NCBI GenBank assembly: GCA_018653485.1
Contig: JABHZE010000001.1
Location: forward strand, 1-64,000
Direction of reading: 5' to 3'
DNA: 64,000 nucleotides
DNA from: an archaeon
Lineage (GTDB): Archaea > Nanobdellota > Nanobdellia > Pacearchaeales > GW2011-AR1
This document shows, piece after piece, positions 31,261 to 39,328 of the stretch. The notes beneath the pieces were generated by a model, which saw nothing but the letters and a program-made list of their open reading frames with translations, had not been told where the DNA came from and made no database searches. The position numbers and the translations under genes are program-made. Each line of letters begins with the position of its first letter. Positions within the stretch are counted from its first letter, which is position 1.

Positions 31261-34179
31261 TTATCCGCAACCTTCTGCATCACCACAATTAGGACACTTC
31301 TTACAATTAGCTCCATTAAATTCAGTTAATGAACCACACTTTTTACAAATATCACTACTTATTGGAAGATCTCCTTTCTTTACATCATCTTGATAAAGAG
31401 GTTTTATTTCAGTTAATTCCCCTTTGTTCATTACACTATCAATAAATTCAATTCTGGACTTAAAATGTTCTTCCCTTCTTCTTTGTGCTAATTGATTACA
31501 TCTTAAATCTCCTATTTCATCAGGAGTAATTTTATCAGGATCCATACATACAGAAGTATCTCCAAAATATTCTAATTGAATTAATTTTGCAGTAAAATCT
31601 TCAATTGAAGTACAACTTCTAATATGGGAATGATTTGTAAATCCTCCAATACTTCCTCTTGCACCAAGATTATGCTTAATAAATTCATCTAATGTTTCTC
31701 CACTTTGTCGAAGTCTTGAAGCATTTTTCATCATGGTTTCATAGGCAGCAGCATACTGAGAACCAGAACTTCCAAACAAAACAAAATAATCTGCAGGAGA
31801 ATCTTGAGGAGGTCTATTAGTATACTCTCCAACCATTATTTGAACTCCTTGCCCTCCAATGTCTACATTCCATCTCATTAATTCCCCTCTTTTCCCAGGT
31901 TTTATTCTCTCACCCCATTTCGGTCCATCATTAGATTCTATTTTTTGAATTGCAGTTATTGGTTGAATTCCTTTAGCACCATCAACATAAAGACTAACTG
32001 ATTTTAATCCTAATCTCCATCCTTCAATATAGGTTTGCTTTATTGTTTCAATATCAGAACCCTTAGGTAAATTAACTGTCTTTGAAATTGCTCCTGACAA
32101 AAATGGTTGAGTAGCAGCCATCATTTTTAGATGCCCTTTATAATGAATTGTGTTCCCATCATTTCCAAATGCAGTTGCAAAAACTTTATGATGTTCCTTA
32201 TTTAATTTTGGAGCACCAACAACACTACCAGTTTCATCTATGTGCCCTAATATTCTTTCTAAAGTTTCTCCAGAATAACCTAATTTTTCTAATCCTCCAG
32301 AAATACAATCAGGAATATTAAGATCTAATTTTCCTCCTCCTGCTAAACCTTTCTGTACTTTCAAAGCACTCATAGGTTCAATTCCAGTACAATCAACACC
32401 CATCATAAATCCAATAGTTCCAGTAGGCGCTAACAAAGTAGTTTGCGCATTTCTAAAACCATATTCTGCACCTAATTCTAAAACTTCATCCCAAACAGAT
32501 TTTGCTTCATCAAGAATACTTCCTAATCCTTCAACACCATCTACATTAATTTTATGTGTTTCATCTTTATGCATTTCTAAAACTTTCAACATCGGTTCTC
32601 TGTTTTGATCAAATCCTTCAAAAGCACCAATTTTTTTAGCAAGTTCAGCAGAGGTCTTATATGCATAAGCAGTCATTAAAGAAGTTACTGCAGAAGCAAT
32701 AGCTCTCCCTTCATCAGAATCATAAGCAACACCTTGTTCCATTATTAAGGCCCCTAAATTGGTATAACCTAATCCTAATGGTCTAAACTTATGAGAGTTC
32801 TCAGCTATTTCTTTAGAAGGATATGAAGAAGAATCAACTAATGTTTCTTGAGCCTTAATAGAATGAGTCACTAAATCTTCTAATTTTTTAGCATTAATTA
32901 TGGTTTTACCATCTCTTACTTTTTTTAAATTAATTGAAGCAAGATTACAAGCAGAATCATCTATAAACATATATTCTGAACAAGGATTACTTGCAACTAT
33001 TTTTCCAGAATTTGGACAAGTATGCCATTTATTTATCGCCCCATCATACTGTAATGCAGGATCACCTGTAACTGCAGCAGCTCTAGCAATATGTTCTAAA
33101 AGTTCTCCAGCATTAACAACTTTCTTTTTATTAGTAACCTTACTTACAAACCTTTTATCAGGAAGATACCTATCATCGGCATATTCATCTAAAGGAACTT
33201 CTTTTTCTTCAACACTATCATCAGTTTTTCTAAAATTTAATACCCAATTGGATTCATTTATCGCAGCCTCCATAAACTCATCTGTAACTCTTACACTATT
33301 ATTTCCATTTTGTCCATTTACAGTTCTTACAGCTTCACTTTCTAAATCAGCATTATCTGTTGGACCCCATTGAGGCATTGAAGATAACCATAACGATTTT
33401 TTTTCTTCATTAGCTTTCCAATAAACAAATCTAAATATATCCGGATGATTAACATCTAAAATTACCATTTTAGCCGCTCTTCTTGTTTTACCTCCAGACC
33501 TTACTCCTCCAGCAATTTCATCATAAATTCCCATAAAAGACATAACACCTGAAGCAACCCCTCCCCCACTTAAAGGTTCATTTGCACCACGAATATTAGA
33601 ATAATTTGAACCCGTTCCAGATCCAAATTTAAAAAGCATTCCTTCTTTGTAAGCATGCCTAAGAATACCTTCCATATTGTCCCCAATAGATTGTATAAAA
33701 CAAGCAGAACCTTGAGGCCTTTCATAAGCATCAATTTTATTTGTAAAATCTCCTTCAGGGGTCACAGCCCAATGAGAAGATTCTTCTCCATCCTCACTAA
33801 CACCATATTTTTCATTTAAACCTACATTAAACCAAACAGGAGAATTAAAAGCATGTTCTTGATTTAATACCATTCTAGAAAGAGTAGTATTAAATTCAGT
33901 AGACTCATCCTCACTTACCACTCCTTGACTTACTGCATGCCCTGTTAAAGTATCTGTAACTCTTGATACTAATTGACCAAGACTATTTTCTAAATGTGTT
34001 TCTCCATCACCTCCAAAAAAATATTTTTGTGCAACAACATTTGCAGCCTGATCAGTCCAACTAGTTGGAAATTCTACACCCTTTGCTTGATAAATAACAT
34101 CTCCACTAACAGTATTAATTTCAAGATTTCTTTTAGCCCATTCAAATTCATTATATGGCTTTGATTTTAAGTCTACCAT
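31261..34179 (-). CDS. nrdJ: Class II (adenosylcobalamin-dependent) ribonucleotide reductase
   Basis: A 972-residue NrdJ-type enzyme reducing ribonucleotides to deoxyribonucleotides. Landmarks: GSACFIQSIGDNMEGIL, KFGSGTGSNYSNIRG, RSGGKTRRAAKMVILDVNHPD, the active-site NPCSEYMFIDDSACNLASINL, TLLAPTGTIGFMMGVDCTGIEP, and a C-terminal cysteine cluster (ICKKCGSL, CKKCPNCGDAEGCG) that shuttles electrons. No intein is present. A strong Shine-Dalgarno GAGGTGAT precedes the ATG and the gene starts 17 bp after nrdR, so the two form an operon. It needs B12, so the cell must take up or make cobalamin. Confidence 0.95.
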   Translation of the reverse strand: MVDLKSKPYNEFEWAKRNLEINTVSGDVIYQAKGVEFPTSWTDQAANVVAQKYFFGGDGETHLENSLGQLVSRVTDTLTGHAVSQGVVSEDESTEFNTTLSRMVLNQEHAFNSPVWFNVGLNEKYGVSEDGEESSHWAVTPEGDFTNKIDAYERPQGSACFIQSIGDNMEGILRHAYKEGMLFKFGSGTGSNYSNIRGANEPLSGGGVASGVMSFMGIYDEIAGGVRSGGKTRRAAKMVILDVNHPDIFRFVYWKANEEKKSLWLSSMPQWGPTDNADLESEAVRTVNGQNGNNSVRVTDEFMEAAINESNWVLNFRKTDDSVEEKEVPLDEYADDRYLPDKRFVSKVTNKKKVVNAGELLEHIARAAAVTGDPALQYDGAINKWHTCPNSGKIVASNPCSEYMFIDDSACNLASINLKKVRDGKTIINAKKLEDLVTHSIKAQETLVDSSSYPSKEIAENSHKFRPLGLGYTNLGALIMEQGVAYDSDEGRAIASAVTSLMTAYAYKTSAELAKKIGAFEGFDQNREPMLKVLEMHKDETHKINVDGVEGLGSILDEAKSVWDEVLELGAEYGFRNAQTTLLAPTGTIGFMMGVDCTGIEPMSALKVQKGLAGGGKLDLNIPDCISGGLEKLGYSGETLERILGHIDETGSVVGAPKLNKEHHKVFATAFGNDGNTIHYKGHLKMMAATQPFLSGAISKTVNLPKGSDIETIKQTYIEGWRLGLKSVSLYVDGAKGIQPITAIQKIESNDGPKWGERIKPGKRGELMRWNVDIGGQGVQIMVGEYTNRPPQDSPADYFVLFGSSGSQYAAAYETMMKNASRLRQSGETLDEFIKHNLGARGSIGGFTNHSHIRSCTSIEDFTAKLIQLEYFGDTSVCMDPDKITPDEIGDLRCNQLAQRRREEHFKSRIEFIDSVMNKGELTEIKPLYQDDVKKGDLPISSDICKKCGSLTEFNGANCKKCPNCGDAEGCG

Positions 34180-34196
34180 CTTATCACCTCAAGAGC

Positions 34197-34628
34197 TTAC
34201 AACTCCTTAATTTCCTCCTTAAAATCTTCAATGTCTTTAAAATCTCTATATACAGAAGCAAATCTAATATATGCAACTTTATCCAACCTCTTTAATTTTG
34301 TCATTATCATTTTTCCTATAACCTCACTTTTTATTTCCTTACCTTTTCGCCTTAACTTTTCCTCAACTTCTCCAACAGTCTTATCTATTTTTTCAATAGG
34401 CACTGGTCTTTTTTCACAAGCTTTCATCAACCCATTTCTAAGTTTTTCTTTTGAAAACCTTTCCCGCCTACCATCCTTTTTTACAAGGATAATATCATTT
34501 TTTTCAGATCTTTCATAAGTAGTGAATCTTTTTTTACATTTAAGACACTCACGTCTCCTTCGAACATCATCACCAGATTCCCTCTTATTTGTGACCCGCG
34601 TATAATCACCACAATATACACATTTCAT
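34197..34628 (-). CDS. nrdR: Transcriptional repressor NrdR
   Basis: A 143-residue protein of normal NrdR length. The N-terminal zinc ribbon has C3, C6, C28 and C31 (MKCVYCGDYTRV, RRECLKCKKRFTTYER). The ATP-cone domain follows (VKKDGRRERFSKEKLRNGLM, then VGEVEEKLRRKGKEIKSEVI). NrdR senses ATP/dATP and represses ribonucleotide reductase genes. It is upstream of nrdJ on the same mRNA. Two inverted repeats of TACAAc-type with centres 32 bp apart lie upstream (34644-34689), as expected of paired NrdR boxes. Confidence 0.93.
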   Translation of the reverse strand: MKCVYCGDYTRVTNKRESGDDVRRRRECLKCKKRFTTYERSEKNDIILVKKDGRRERFSKEKLRNGLMKACEKRPVPIEKIDKTVGEVEEKLRRKGKEIKSEVIGKMIMTKLKRLDKVAYIRFASVYRDFKDIEDFKEEIKEL

Positions 34629-34643
34629 GATTTTTTGAGAACA

Positions 34644-34689
34644 TACAACATCTTGTACCCTCTTTTTTCACAAACTACAACAAGTTGTA
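34644..34689 (-). promoter_or_regulatory. Pair of candidate NrdR boxes
   Basis: TACAA-CATC-TTGTA (34644-34657) and TACAAC-AA-GTTGTA (34676-34689). Their centres are 32 bp apart, about three helical turns, the spacing known for paired NrdR boxes in bacteria. They lie between the minus-strand TATA-like CTTTTATAAAG (about 34713-34724) and the nrdR start codon. Confidence 0.7.
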
Positions 34690-34834
34690 TTTTGTATCTT
34701 TATCAAAACTCTCCACTTTATAAAAGTTTTTATCCTAGAGTATATAATTAACAACTAAAACAAGTAAAAACACTTATAAACTTTAAACAACTTAACAATT
34801 TATAAATAAATATTAACAAAAAAGAGATATAAAA

Positions 34835-35149
34835 ATGGCATTAGACCTTTCATCATCAGCAGCATTAGAATCATTAGCAGGACAGTTAGGATTATCTTTA
34901 GAAACCTTAATTGTAGTATTTATCGCAGTTCTATTATGGAAATTAATCTGGTATGGATTAGCTTTATTTAGAACAATTGAGAAAAAACATAAAGCATGGT
35001 TTGTAGTTTTATTTGCCGCAGTCTTTTTATTAAATGATTTAGGAATCTTAGCAATCTTATATTTAATTATAACTAGAAAGAAAAAGAAGAAAGCTAAAAA
35101 AGAAAAAAAAGAAGAGAAACTAGAAAAAACTTCTAAAAAGAAAAAATAA
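34835..35149 (+). CDS. DUF5652-like membrane protein
   Basis: A 104-residue protein with two membrane helices (about residues 22-46 and 53-78). The pattern LLWKLIWYGLALFRTIEKKHKAWFVVLFAAVFLLNDLGILAILYL, around residues 38-82, matches the small DUF5652 family common in DPANN archaea and CPR bacteria. A very lysine-rich tail follows (RKKKKKAKKEKKEEKLEKTSKKKK region). It is divergent from nrdR and has TATA-like elements upstream. Function unknown. Confidence 0.7.
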   Translation: MALDLSSSAALESLAGQLGLSLETLIVVFIAVLLWKLIWYGLALFRTIEKKHKAWFVVLFAAVFLLNDLGILAILYLIITRKKKKKAKKEKKEEKLEKTSKKKK

Positions 35150-35183
35150 TTCTTTATTTTAATTAAAAATTTTATGAATATTA

Positions 35184-35615
35184 TTATTTCAAATCAATTC
35201 TTTCTGCTAAAGTATTAAGATTTTTTCTAGTTCTTAATCCCTCACGTTGAGCCACATTTCCTTGTTCTTCAGCCTCACTCCCTAATTCTCTAAGTTTTTT
35301 AGATACTTTTTCACGAGCAGGAATTTCTTGATATCTAATATTATTAACATCAAGTAATCTTCTTAACTTTAAAGCCTGACCAATTTGAAGTCCATTCTCA
35401 ACCTCATACTTAATAAAAACTTGATAATCACTAGATTCAGGCCTATGCATTTGTCCAAGAGTTCTTCCACTCTTTAAAATATCAAAAGGCCCTTTATCAG
35501 AAGTAGAATTTGAAGAAGGAACCTTATAGCCCGCAGCCTTTAAAAATTCAGGTAAACCCATATCATCTCCAGGAATCATCCAATATTCTCTAGATTCTGG
35601 TTTATCATTTCCCAT
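35184..35615 (-). CDS. Single-copy relative of the two-domain protein at 13614
   Basis: A 143-residue protein beginning MGNDKPESREYWMIPGDDMG. It has the same unit as the 265-residue protein at 13614-14411: a Y-W-x-I-P start, a helix with LKAAGY, a strand-rich middle and LRRLLDVNNIRYQEIPAREK, then a leucine-spaced helix. In the other protein the corresponding segments are DYWIISRD and ISRLLDLNSVDYDFDPPI. I do not recognise a wider family. A regulatory or small-molecule-binding domain is possible. Confidence 0.55.
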   Translation of the reverse strand: MGNDKPESREYWMIPGDDMGLPEFLKAAGYKVPSSNSTSDKGPFDILKSGRTLGQMHRPESSDYQVFIKYEVENGLQIGQALKLRRLLDVNNIRYQEIPAREKVSKKLRELGSEAEEQGNVAQREGLRTRKNLNTLAERIDLK

Positions 35616-35679
35616 AACTCTTCAACTCCCTCAACACTTAATAAAGATTATCAAATCAAAAAATATATTTTGGAATACA

Positions 35680-36249
35680 TCACTTACCCCTTAACTTTAC
35701 CAAAACAAAAGTTGCACTTCCTAAAACTCCTAAAATTAAATCAGTCATTGTATCAGAAATCCTACTTTGCAAAACTTGTACATCTCCACTAGCTATTTTA
35801 AATGTTCCACCAACATCTCCTGCAAAAACTCCTTGCAAGTTTAAATCAAAAAGCCAATCTAAAATAAATTCTGCAATTTCTGAGAATGTAATCAGAGTAA
35901 TCATAATACTAAAAGAAAACATAAGTTTTGTTCTTAAGTCCAATTCTAATTTATTTACAATATAAAATATTAAAAAACAACCTAAGAAAGGAAATGTAAA
36001 ATGCAATACCTTATCATACCCAGGAAATAACAAATATAATGGGCTAAATAAAACTCCAAAAAGAGCCATAAAAATTAAGGCTACATAATGGTAATATTTA
36101 AACTTAAATTTAAAAATCCTATCTCCAACCCAAAAAAATGAAACAATAAATACAAAAGCAAGAACTCCTGCAAAATGTTCTGAATCTCTAAAATAAGTAT
36201 AAAAATAAAAGCGATGATTCCATAAACCCAATATGTTCCCTTTTTCATA
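35680..36249 (-). CDS. DUF2238/VanZ-like membrane protein with a probable N-terminal frameshift
   Basis: The long frame (to a TTG at 36270) codes for a multi-pass membrane protein with LHFTFPFLGCFLIFYIVNKL, SEIAEFILDWLFDLN and ISDTMTDLILGVLGSATFVL, the conserved D/H/E pattern of DUF2238 (YjdF-like) proteins. The N-terminus of that frame is unnatural. The ATG at 36249, about 26 nt after a TATA element, opens another frame, MKKGTYWVYGIIAFIFILI. That frame joins the main one (FRDSEHFAGVLAFVF) if one T is added to the T4 run at 36190-36193. It is a frameshifted gene or a sequence error. Function unknown. Confidence 0.55.
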   Translation of the reverse strand, partial: YEKGNILGLWNHRFYFYTYFRDSEHFAGVLAFVFIVSFFWVGDRIFKFKFKYYHYVALIFMALFGVLFSPLYLLFPGYDKVLHFTFPFLGCFLIFYIVNKLELDLRTKLMFSFSIMITLITFSEIAEFILDWLFDLNLQGVFAGDVGGTFKIASGDVQVLQSRISDTMTDLILGVLGSATFVLVKLRGK

Positions 36250-36289
36250 ATTCCTAAAAGAATTTGTCAATTATAAATCTTATCCCTAA

Positions 36290-36341
36290 CTGATGATAAA
36301 TCATCAGCATTTTTCATGCCTCCAACTTTTCAGGAGTTGGA
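36290..36341. terminator. Two tandem hairpins at the end of the isc operon
   Basis: CTGATGAT-AA-ATCATCAG (36290-36307) is a perfect 8-bp inverted repeat. TCCAACT (36321-36327) pairs with AGTTGGA (36335-36341) across the IscU stop codon. They separate the isc genes from the membrane protein downstream and probably end or stabilise the mRNA. Confidence 0.5.
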
Positions 36342-36722
36342 ATTCCCTTTCTCTTCGTAGTTTTTAATAGCCTTCTTCAAAGCACCAGCACCTAAAACAG
36401 AACAATGTTCTTTTATTGAGGGCATACCTTTTAATTCTTTTATAATCTCTGCATTACTTATTTTTTTAGCTTCTTCAATAGTTTTACCTTTTGCTAATTC
36501 ACATAAAACATCTGATGAAGCAATAGCTGCAACACATCCAAATGTTTTAAATTTGATATTAGAAATTTTATCATTTTTAACCTTCAAAGAAATTCTTAAA
36601 ACATCTCCACATTTCATATTTCCAATTTCCCCTACTCCATCTGGATTTTTTATTTCCCCAACAAATTTAGGATCAGTAAAATGCCTCATTATTTCCTTGC
36701 TATAATTTCCAAATCCTTTCAT
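36330..36722 (-). CDS. iscU: Iron-sulfur cluster scaffold IscU/NifU-like
   Basis: A 130-residue IscU scaffold, of normal length. The three ligand cysteines are in place: MKCGDVLRISLKVK (C38), FKTFGCVAAIASSD (C63) and IKEHCSVLGAGAL (C107). The aspartate of the usual C-G-D is also present. The LPPVK recognition motif for the Hsc chaperones is absent, as in archaeal IscU-type proteins. The ATG at 36722 overlaps the stop of the DUF1858 gene (ATGA). It receives sulfur from IscS encoded two genes upstream. Confidence 0.93.
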   Translation of the reverse strand: MKGFGNYSKEIMRHFTDPKFVGEIKNPDGVGEIGNMKCGDVLRISLKVKNDKISNIKFKTFGCVAAIASSDVLCELAKGKTIEEAKKISNAEIIKELKGMPSIKEHCSVLGAGALKKAIKNYEEKGNSNS

Positions 36723-37060
36723 TTTTCTCTCCTCCATACTTTTCCTAGTTTAGGTTTTTTAGTTTCTTTTTTCAAGGGTTTCTTTTTAGATTTTTTCTTC
36801 CCATCCTTAGTTCTTTTCTTCCCGAGGGTTCTTTTCTTTCTAAGAAAAGAAGGCTCTCTCCCCTCCAACCGAGAATTAAGCTCATCCACTAACTCATCAA
36901 TATCCATTCCATGAGCTAAAGCTCCTTGCTCAATACTTTCCATACTAGCCATTCCACACCCAACACAATGCATTCCTTTTTCAAATAAAATCTCCGCTAC
37001 TTCTGGGTGTTTTTCAATGATTTCCAAAAACGTCATGTCCTTTGTTATCTTCTTTATCAT
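36719..37060 (-). CDS. DUF1858 redox-disulfide domain protein with a lysine-rich tail
   Basis: A 113-residue protein from ATG 37060 (MIKKITKDMTFLEIIEKHPE), 1 bp after the previous stop. Residues 1-65 are a DUF1858/hybrid-cluster-associated redox disulfide domain with GMHCVGCGMASMESIEQGA, the CxxC motif. The tail (about residues 70-113) is extremely basic (RKKRTLGKKRTKDGKKKSKK), unlike most family members. Its place between IscS and IscU suggests a sulfur- or redox-carrying role in cluster assembly. This is inference. Confidence 0.75.
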   Translation of the reverse strand: MIKKITKDMTFLEIIEKHPEVAEILFEKGMHCVGCGMASMESIEQGALAHGMDIDELVDELNSRLEGREPSFLRKKRTLGKKRTKDGKKKSKKKPLKKETKKPKLGKVWRREK

Positions 37061-37061
37061 A

Positions 37062-37193
37062 TTATAGCTCCAAATCTTCGCCAAAATGATTAGCTTCTGC
37101 GTCTTTTAAATTCACGCCTCTATCATCTAATCTTTCTTCACATTCTTCACTTCCTATAAAATCACAAGCTTCTTCTTCATATTTATTTTTCAT
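37062..37193 (-). CDS. 43-residue acidic protein in the isc operon
   Basis: Frame MKNKYEEEACDFIGSEECEE then RLDDRGVNLKDAEANHFGEDLEL. It has a Shine-Dalgarno TAGGAGGT before the ATG and sits 29 bp after iscS and 1 bp before the DUF1858 gene. It contains two cysteines and one histidine in an acidic context (C10, C18, H36). Spacing and ribosome site make translation convincing. A small partner of IscS/IscU or an iron-sensing peptide is conceivable; no family is recognised. Confidence 0.6.
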   Translation of the reverse strand: MKNKYEEEACDFIGSEECEERLDDRGVNLKDAEANHFGEDLEL

Positions 37194-37222
37194 TTTAACC
37201 TCCTAATTTATTTAATTTTTTA

Positions 37223-38368
37223 TCATAATTTAATCGGAGTCATCTTACGCAATTTCTCAACAATTTTGGGAAGGATTTCTAAAACATAATCTATTTCTTT
37301 TTTTGTATTAAATTTACTAATACTCAATCTTATAGAAGTATTAATTTGTTCATGACTTAATCCAATTGCTTTCAAAACATGACTCACATCTAAAGTATTT
37401 GAAGAACATGCAGAACCTGTTGAACTTGAAATCCCATAAGCATCTAAATATCCTCCAATAGCCTCTCCTTCAATATCATTAAAACTAACATTAATATTAT
37501 TACATAATCTTTCATCACCCTTAGAACCATTTAAAGTTACATTTGGAATCTTTAACAAACCATCAATCAACTTTGCTCGAAGTTTATTCATATATCTAAT
37601 ATCAGAATTTCCAGCAACTTGAACAGCTTTTGCAAATCCAACAACTCCAGAAATATTTTCAGTAGTGCTTCTTAATCCAAACTCATGTCCCCCTCCATGT
37701 AATAATGGAGTAATCTTACTATCTTTACGAATATATAATGCACCAACTCCTTTAGGCCCATGAATCTTATGAGAATTCAATGTAACAAAATCTAAATTCA
37801 TTTTATCAACATTTATTAAAACCTTAGTATAACTTTGGCAAGCATCTGTATGAAACATAATTCCCTTTTCTTTACAAACTTCCCCTATTTTCACCAAATC
37901 CTGAACAGTACCAATTTCATTATTTCCATGGATAATACTTACTAAAAATGTCTCAGGTCTCAAAGCACCTTTAAGTTCATCAACACTTACAAAACCCTCT
38001 TCATCAACATTAAGATAAGTTACTTCACAACCCTGTTTCTCTAACCATTTACAAGAATTAAGAACACAATCATGTTCGATCTTTGTGGTTATAATGTGCC
38101 CTTTATTTCCTTCTGCAAAAAAACATCCCTTCAGACAAAAATTATTCGCCTCAGTCCCACCAGCAGTAAAAATAATCTCTTCTCTTTTAGCACCAATAGA
38201 TTTAGCAATAACACTTCGGGAATCTTCAAGAGCTCTTTTAGCTTCTTGCCCCATCACATGTTGAGAACTAGCATTTCCATATTTTTCTGTAAAATAAGGT
38301 AGCATCGCTTTCAAAACCTTTTCATCAACTTGAGTTGTTGCAGCGTTGTCTAAATATATAGGGTTCAT
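37223..38368 (-). CDS. iscS: Cysteine desulfurase IscS/NifS
   Basis: A 381-residue PLP enzyme that removes sulfur from cysteine for iron-sulfur and thio-modification pathways. N-terminus MNPIYLDNAATTQVDEKVL. The PLP lysine is in LNSHKIHGPKG (K201). The sulfur-carrying loop is SSSTGSACSSNTLDVSHVL (C321). Length and motifs fit the IscS/NifS group. Its ATG overlaps the stop of the ArsR-type regulator (ATGA), so the regulator controls its own operon. Confidence 0.95.
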   Translation of the reverse strand: MNPIYLDNAATTQVDEKVLKAMLPYFTEKYGNASSQHVMGQEAKRALEDSRSVIAKSIGAKREEIIFTAGGTEANNFCLKGCFFAEGNKGHIITTKIEHDCVLNSCKWLEKQGCEVTYLNVDEEGFVSVDELKGALRPETFLVSIIHGNNEIGTVQDLVKIGEVCKEKGIMFHTDACQSYTKVLINVDKMNLDFVTLNSHKIHGPKGVGALYIRKDSKITPLLHGGGHEFGLRSTTENISGVVGFAKAVQVAGNSDIRYMNKLRAKLIDGLLKIPNVTLNGSKGDERLCNNINVSFNDIEGEAIGGYLDAYGISSSTGSACSSNTLDVSHVLKAIGLSHEQINTSIRLSISKFNTKKEIDYVLEILPKIVEKLRKMTPIKL

Positions 38369-38676
38369 TTTTTCCTAGCCTCCATAGCCTTACATTCTTT
38401 ACAAAATTTACTTTCATGTTTATCAATTATTTCAAGCATAGGCAAAATTGTTTCTTTATTCAAACTATAAATTCTTTTCTTACCTTCTTGTTTAACATTA
38501 ACAATAGAACAATGTTTCAATGACTTAAGTGCATGACTTAACTTAGATTGTTCAACATCTAATTTCTTAGCTAACTCTAAAACACTCATTTCATTTTCTT
38601 TTAATTCACTAATTATCTCTACCTTAAGAGGATTAGCAAGATTTCCAAAAAATATATAATATTTATTTTGATTCAT
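38365..38676 (-). CDS. ArsR-type transcriptional regulator of the isc operon
   Basis: A 103-residue winged-helix protein of the ArsR/HTH_20 type: NPLKVEIISELKENEMSVLE, LAKKLDVEQSKLSHALKSLK (recognition helix) and a beta-wing GKKRIYSLN. The C-terminus carries FCKECKAME, a CxxC that, with the cysteine in KHCSIVN, could ligate a metal or iron-sulfur cluster. It is first in the operon with IscS. A perfect palindrome ATGAAAT-CT-ATTTCAT overlaps its start codon, so it probably represses itself and the isc genes in response to cluster or iron status. Confidence 0.85.
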   Translation of the reverse strand: MNQNKYYIFFGNLANPLKVEIISELKENEMSVLELAKKLDVEQSKLSHALKSLKHCSIVNVKQEGKKRIYSLNKETILPMLEIIDKHESKFCKECKAMEARKK

Positions 38677-38693
38677 ATGAAATCTATTTCATA
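38676..38693 (-). promoter_or_regulatory. Palindromic operator of the isc operon
   Basis: TATGAAAT-CT-ATTTCATA, a perfect 8-2-8 inverted repeat abutting the regulator start codon and directly downstream of the minus-strand TATA element (ACATTTATATAG). A dimeric ArsR-type repressor bound here would block RNA polymerase. Confidence 0.75.
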
Positions 38694-38747
38694 CATCTAT
38701 ATAAATGTTTCTGTGATATAATATATAATTAAAAACAAAAAATTTAT

Positions 38748-38918
38748 TTAACTAATTGCATCCACAGGACATGCATCTGTTGCTTCTTTAACACAAGGTT
38801 TTGAAGTATCTGCACCAGCTTTTACTTCTGCTTTTCCATCTTTCATCTCAAAAACATCTCCACAAATAGCAGAACAACTTCCACATCCAATACATGTTTC
38901 TTTATTAACACTAACCAT
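38748..38918 (-). CDS. Small [4Fe-4S] ferredoxin
   Basis: A 56-residue protein, MVSVNKETCIGCGSCSAICG, with CxxCxxC (C9, C12, C15) and a distant CPVDAIS (C50). This is a single [4Fe-4S] cluster of the one-cluster ferredoxin type. The second CxxxCP half is reduced, and C43 in KPCVKE may be extra. It has a TAGGAGGT Shine-Dalgarno sequence 6 nt before the ATG. It lies just upstream of the isc operon promoter and likely receives or passes electrons for cluster assembly. Confidence 0.85.
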   Translation of the reverse strand: MVSVNKETCIGCGSCSAICGDVFEMKDGKAEVKAGADTSKPCVKEATDACPVDAIS

Positions 38919-38935
38919 TTTAACCTCCTATTATT

Positions 38936-39328
38936 TTAAATAAATCTACATCCAGAATATTCTGTTAATTCTTGGAATGAAATATCCTTATCAATTTTCC
39001 TATCATTTATTATCCAACTAGGATAAATCCCCACACCATTTTCCTCACAAATACTATTATCATTAACACAATTAACAATCTCAAAATACTTTAAATGTCT
39101 CTCCAACTTCAACTCCTGCAAACTATCTAAAGCAACATCACTATTAACATTAATATAAACAGTAATATCTTTCTCAATCAAACACTTCTCAAAATCATCA
39201 TTTTTCTCAGGAGAAATAGAATAACCAGTATATTTAGTTATATTACTTGTAATTAAATAAAATCCTGCAACTAAAACAATCCCGATTATAGCAGTTATTA
39301 ATACTCTTTTTTTAATATCACTCACCAT
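38936..39328 (-). CDS. Membrane-anchored thioredoxin-fold-like protein
   Basis: A 130-residue protein with one N-terminal membrane helix (about residues 9-26) and a periplasm-type domain. YINVNSDVALDSLQELKLER followed by VNCVNDNSICEENGVGIYPS and WIINDRKI resembles the C-terminal half of the thioredoxin domains fused to VKOR or DsbD (the cis-proline strand is GVGIYPSW). No CxxC redox pair stands at the expected position; cysteines occur singly. It is perhaps a non-catalytic or disulfide-stabilised relative. It is 17 bp upstream of the ferredoxin start and may share its mRNA. Confidence 0.5.
   Translation of the reverse strand: MVSDIKKRVLITAIIGIVLVAGFYLITSNITKYTGYSISPEKNDDFEKCLIEKDITVYINVNSDVALDSLQELKLERHLKYFEIVNCVNDNSICEENGVGIYPSWIINDRKIDKDISFQELTEYSGCRFI

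Noticed and set aside
32900-33373. 157-codon plus-strand ORF
   Set aside because: Antisense shadow of the class II ribonucleotide reductase, whose protein sequence is strongly conserved.
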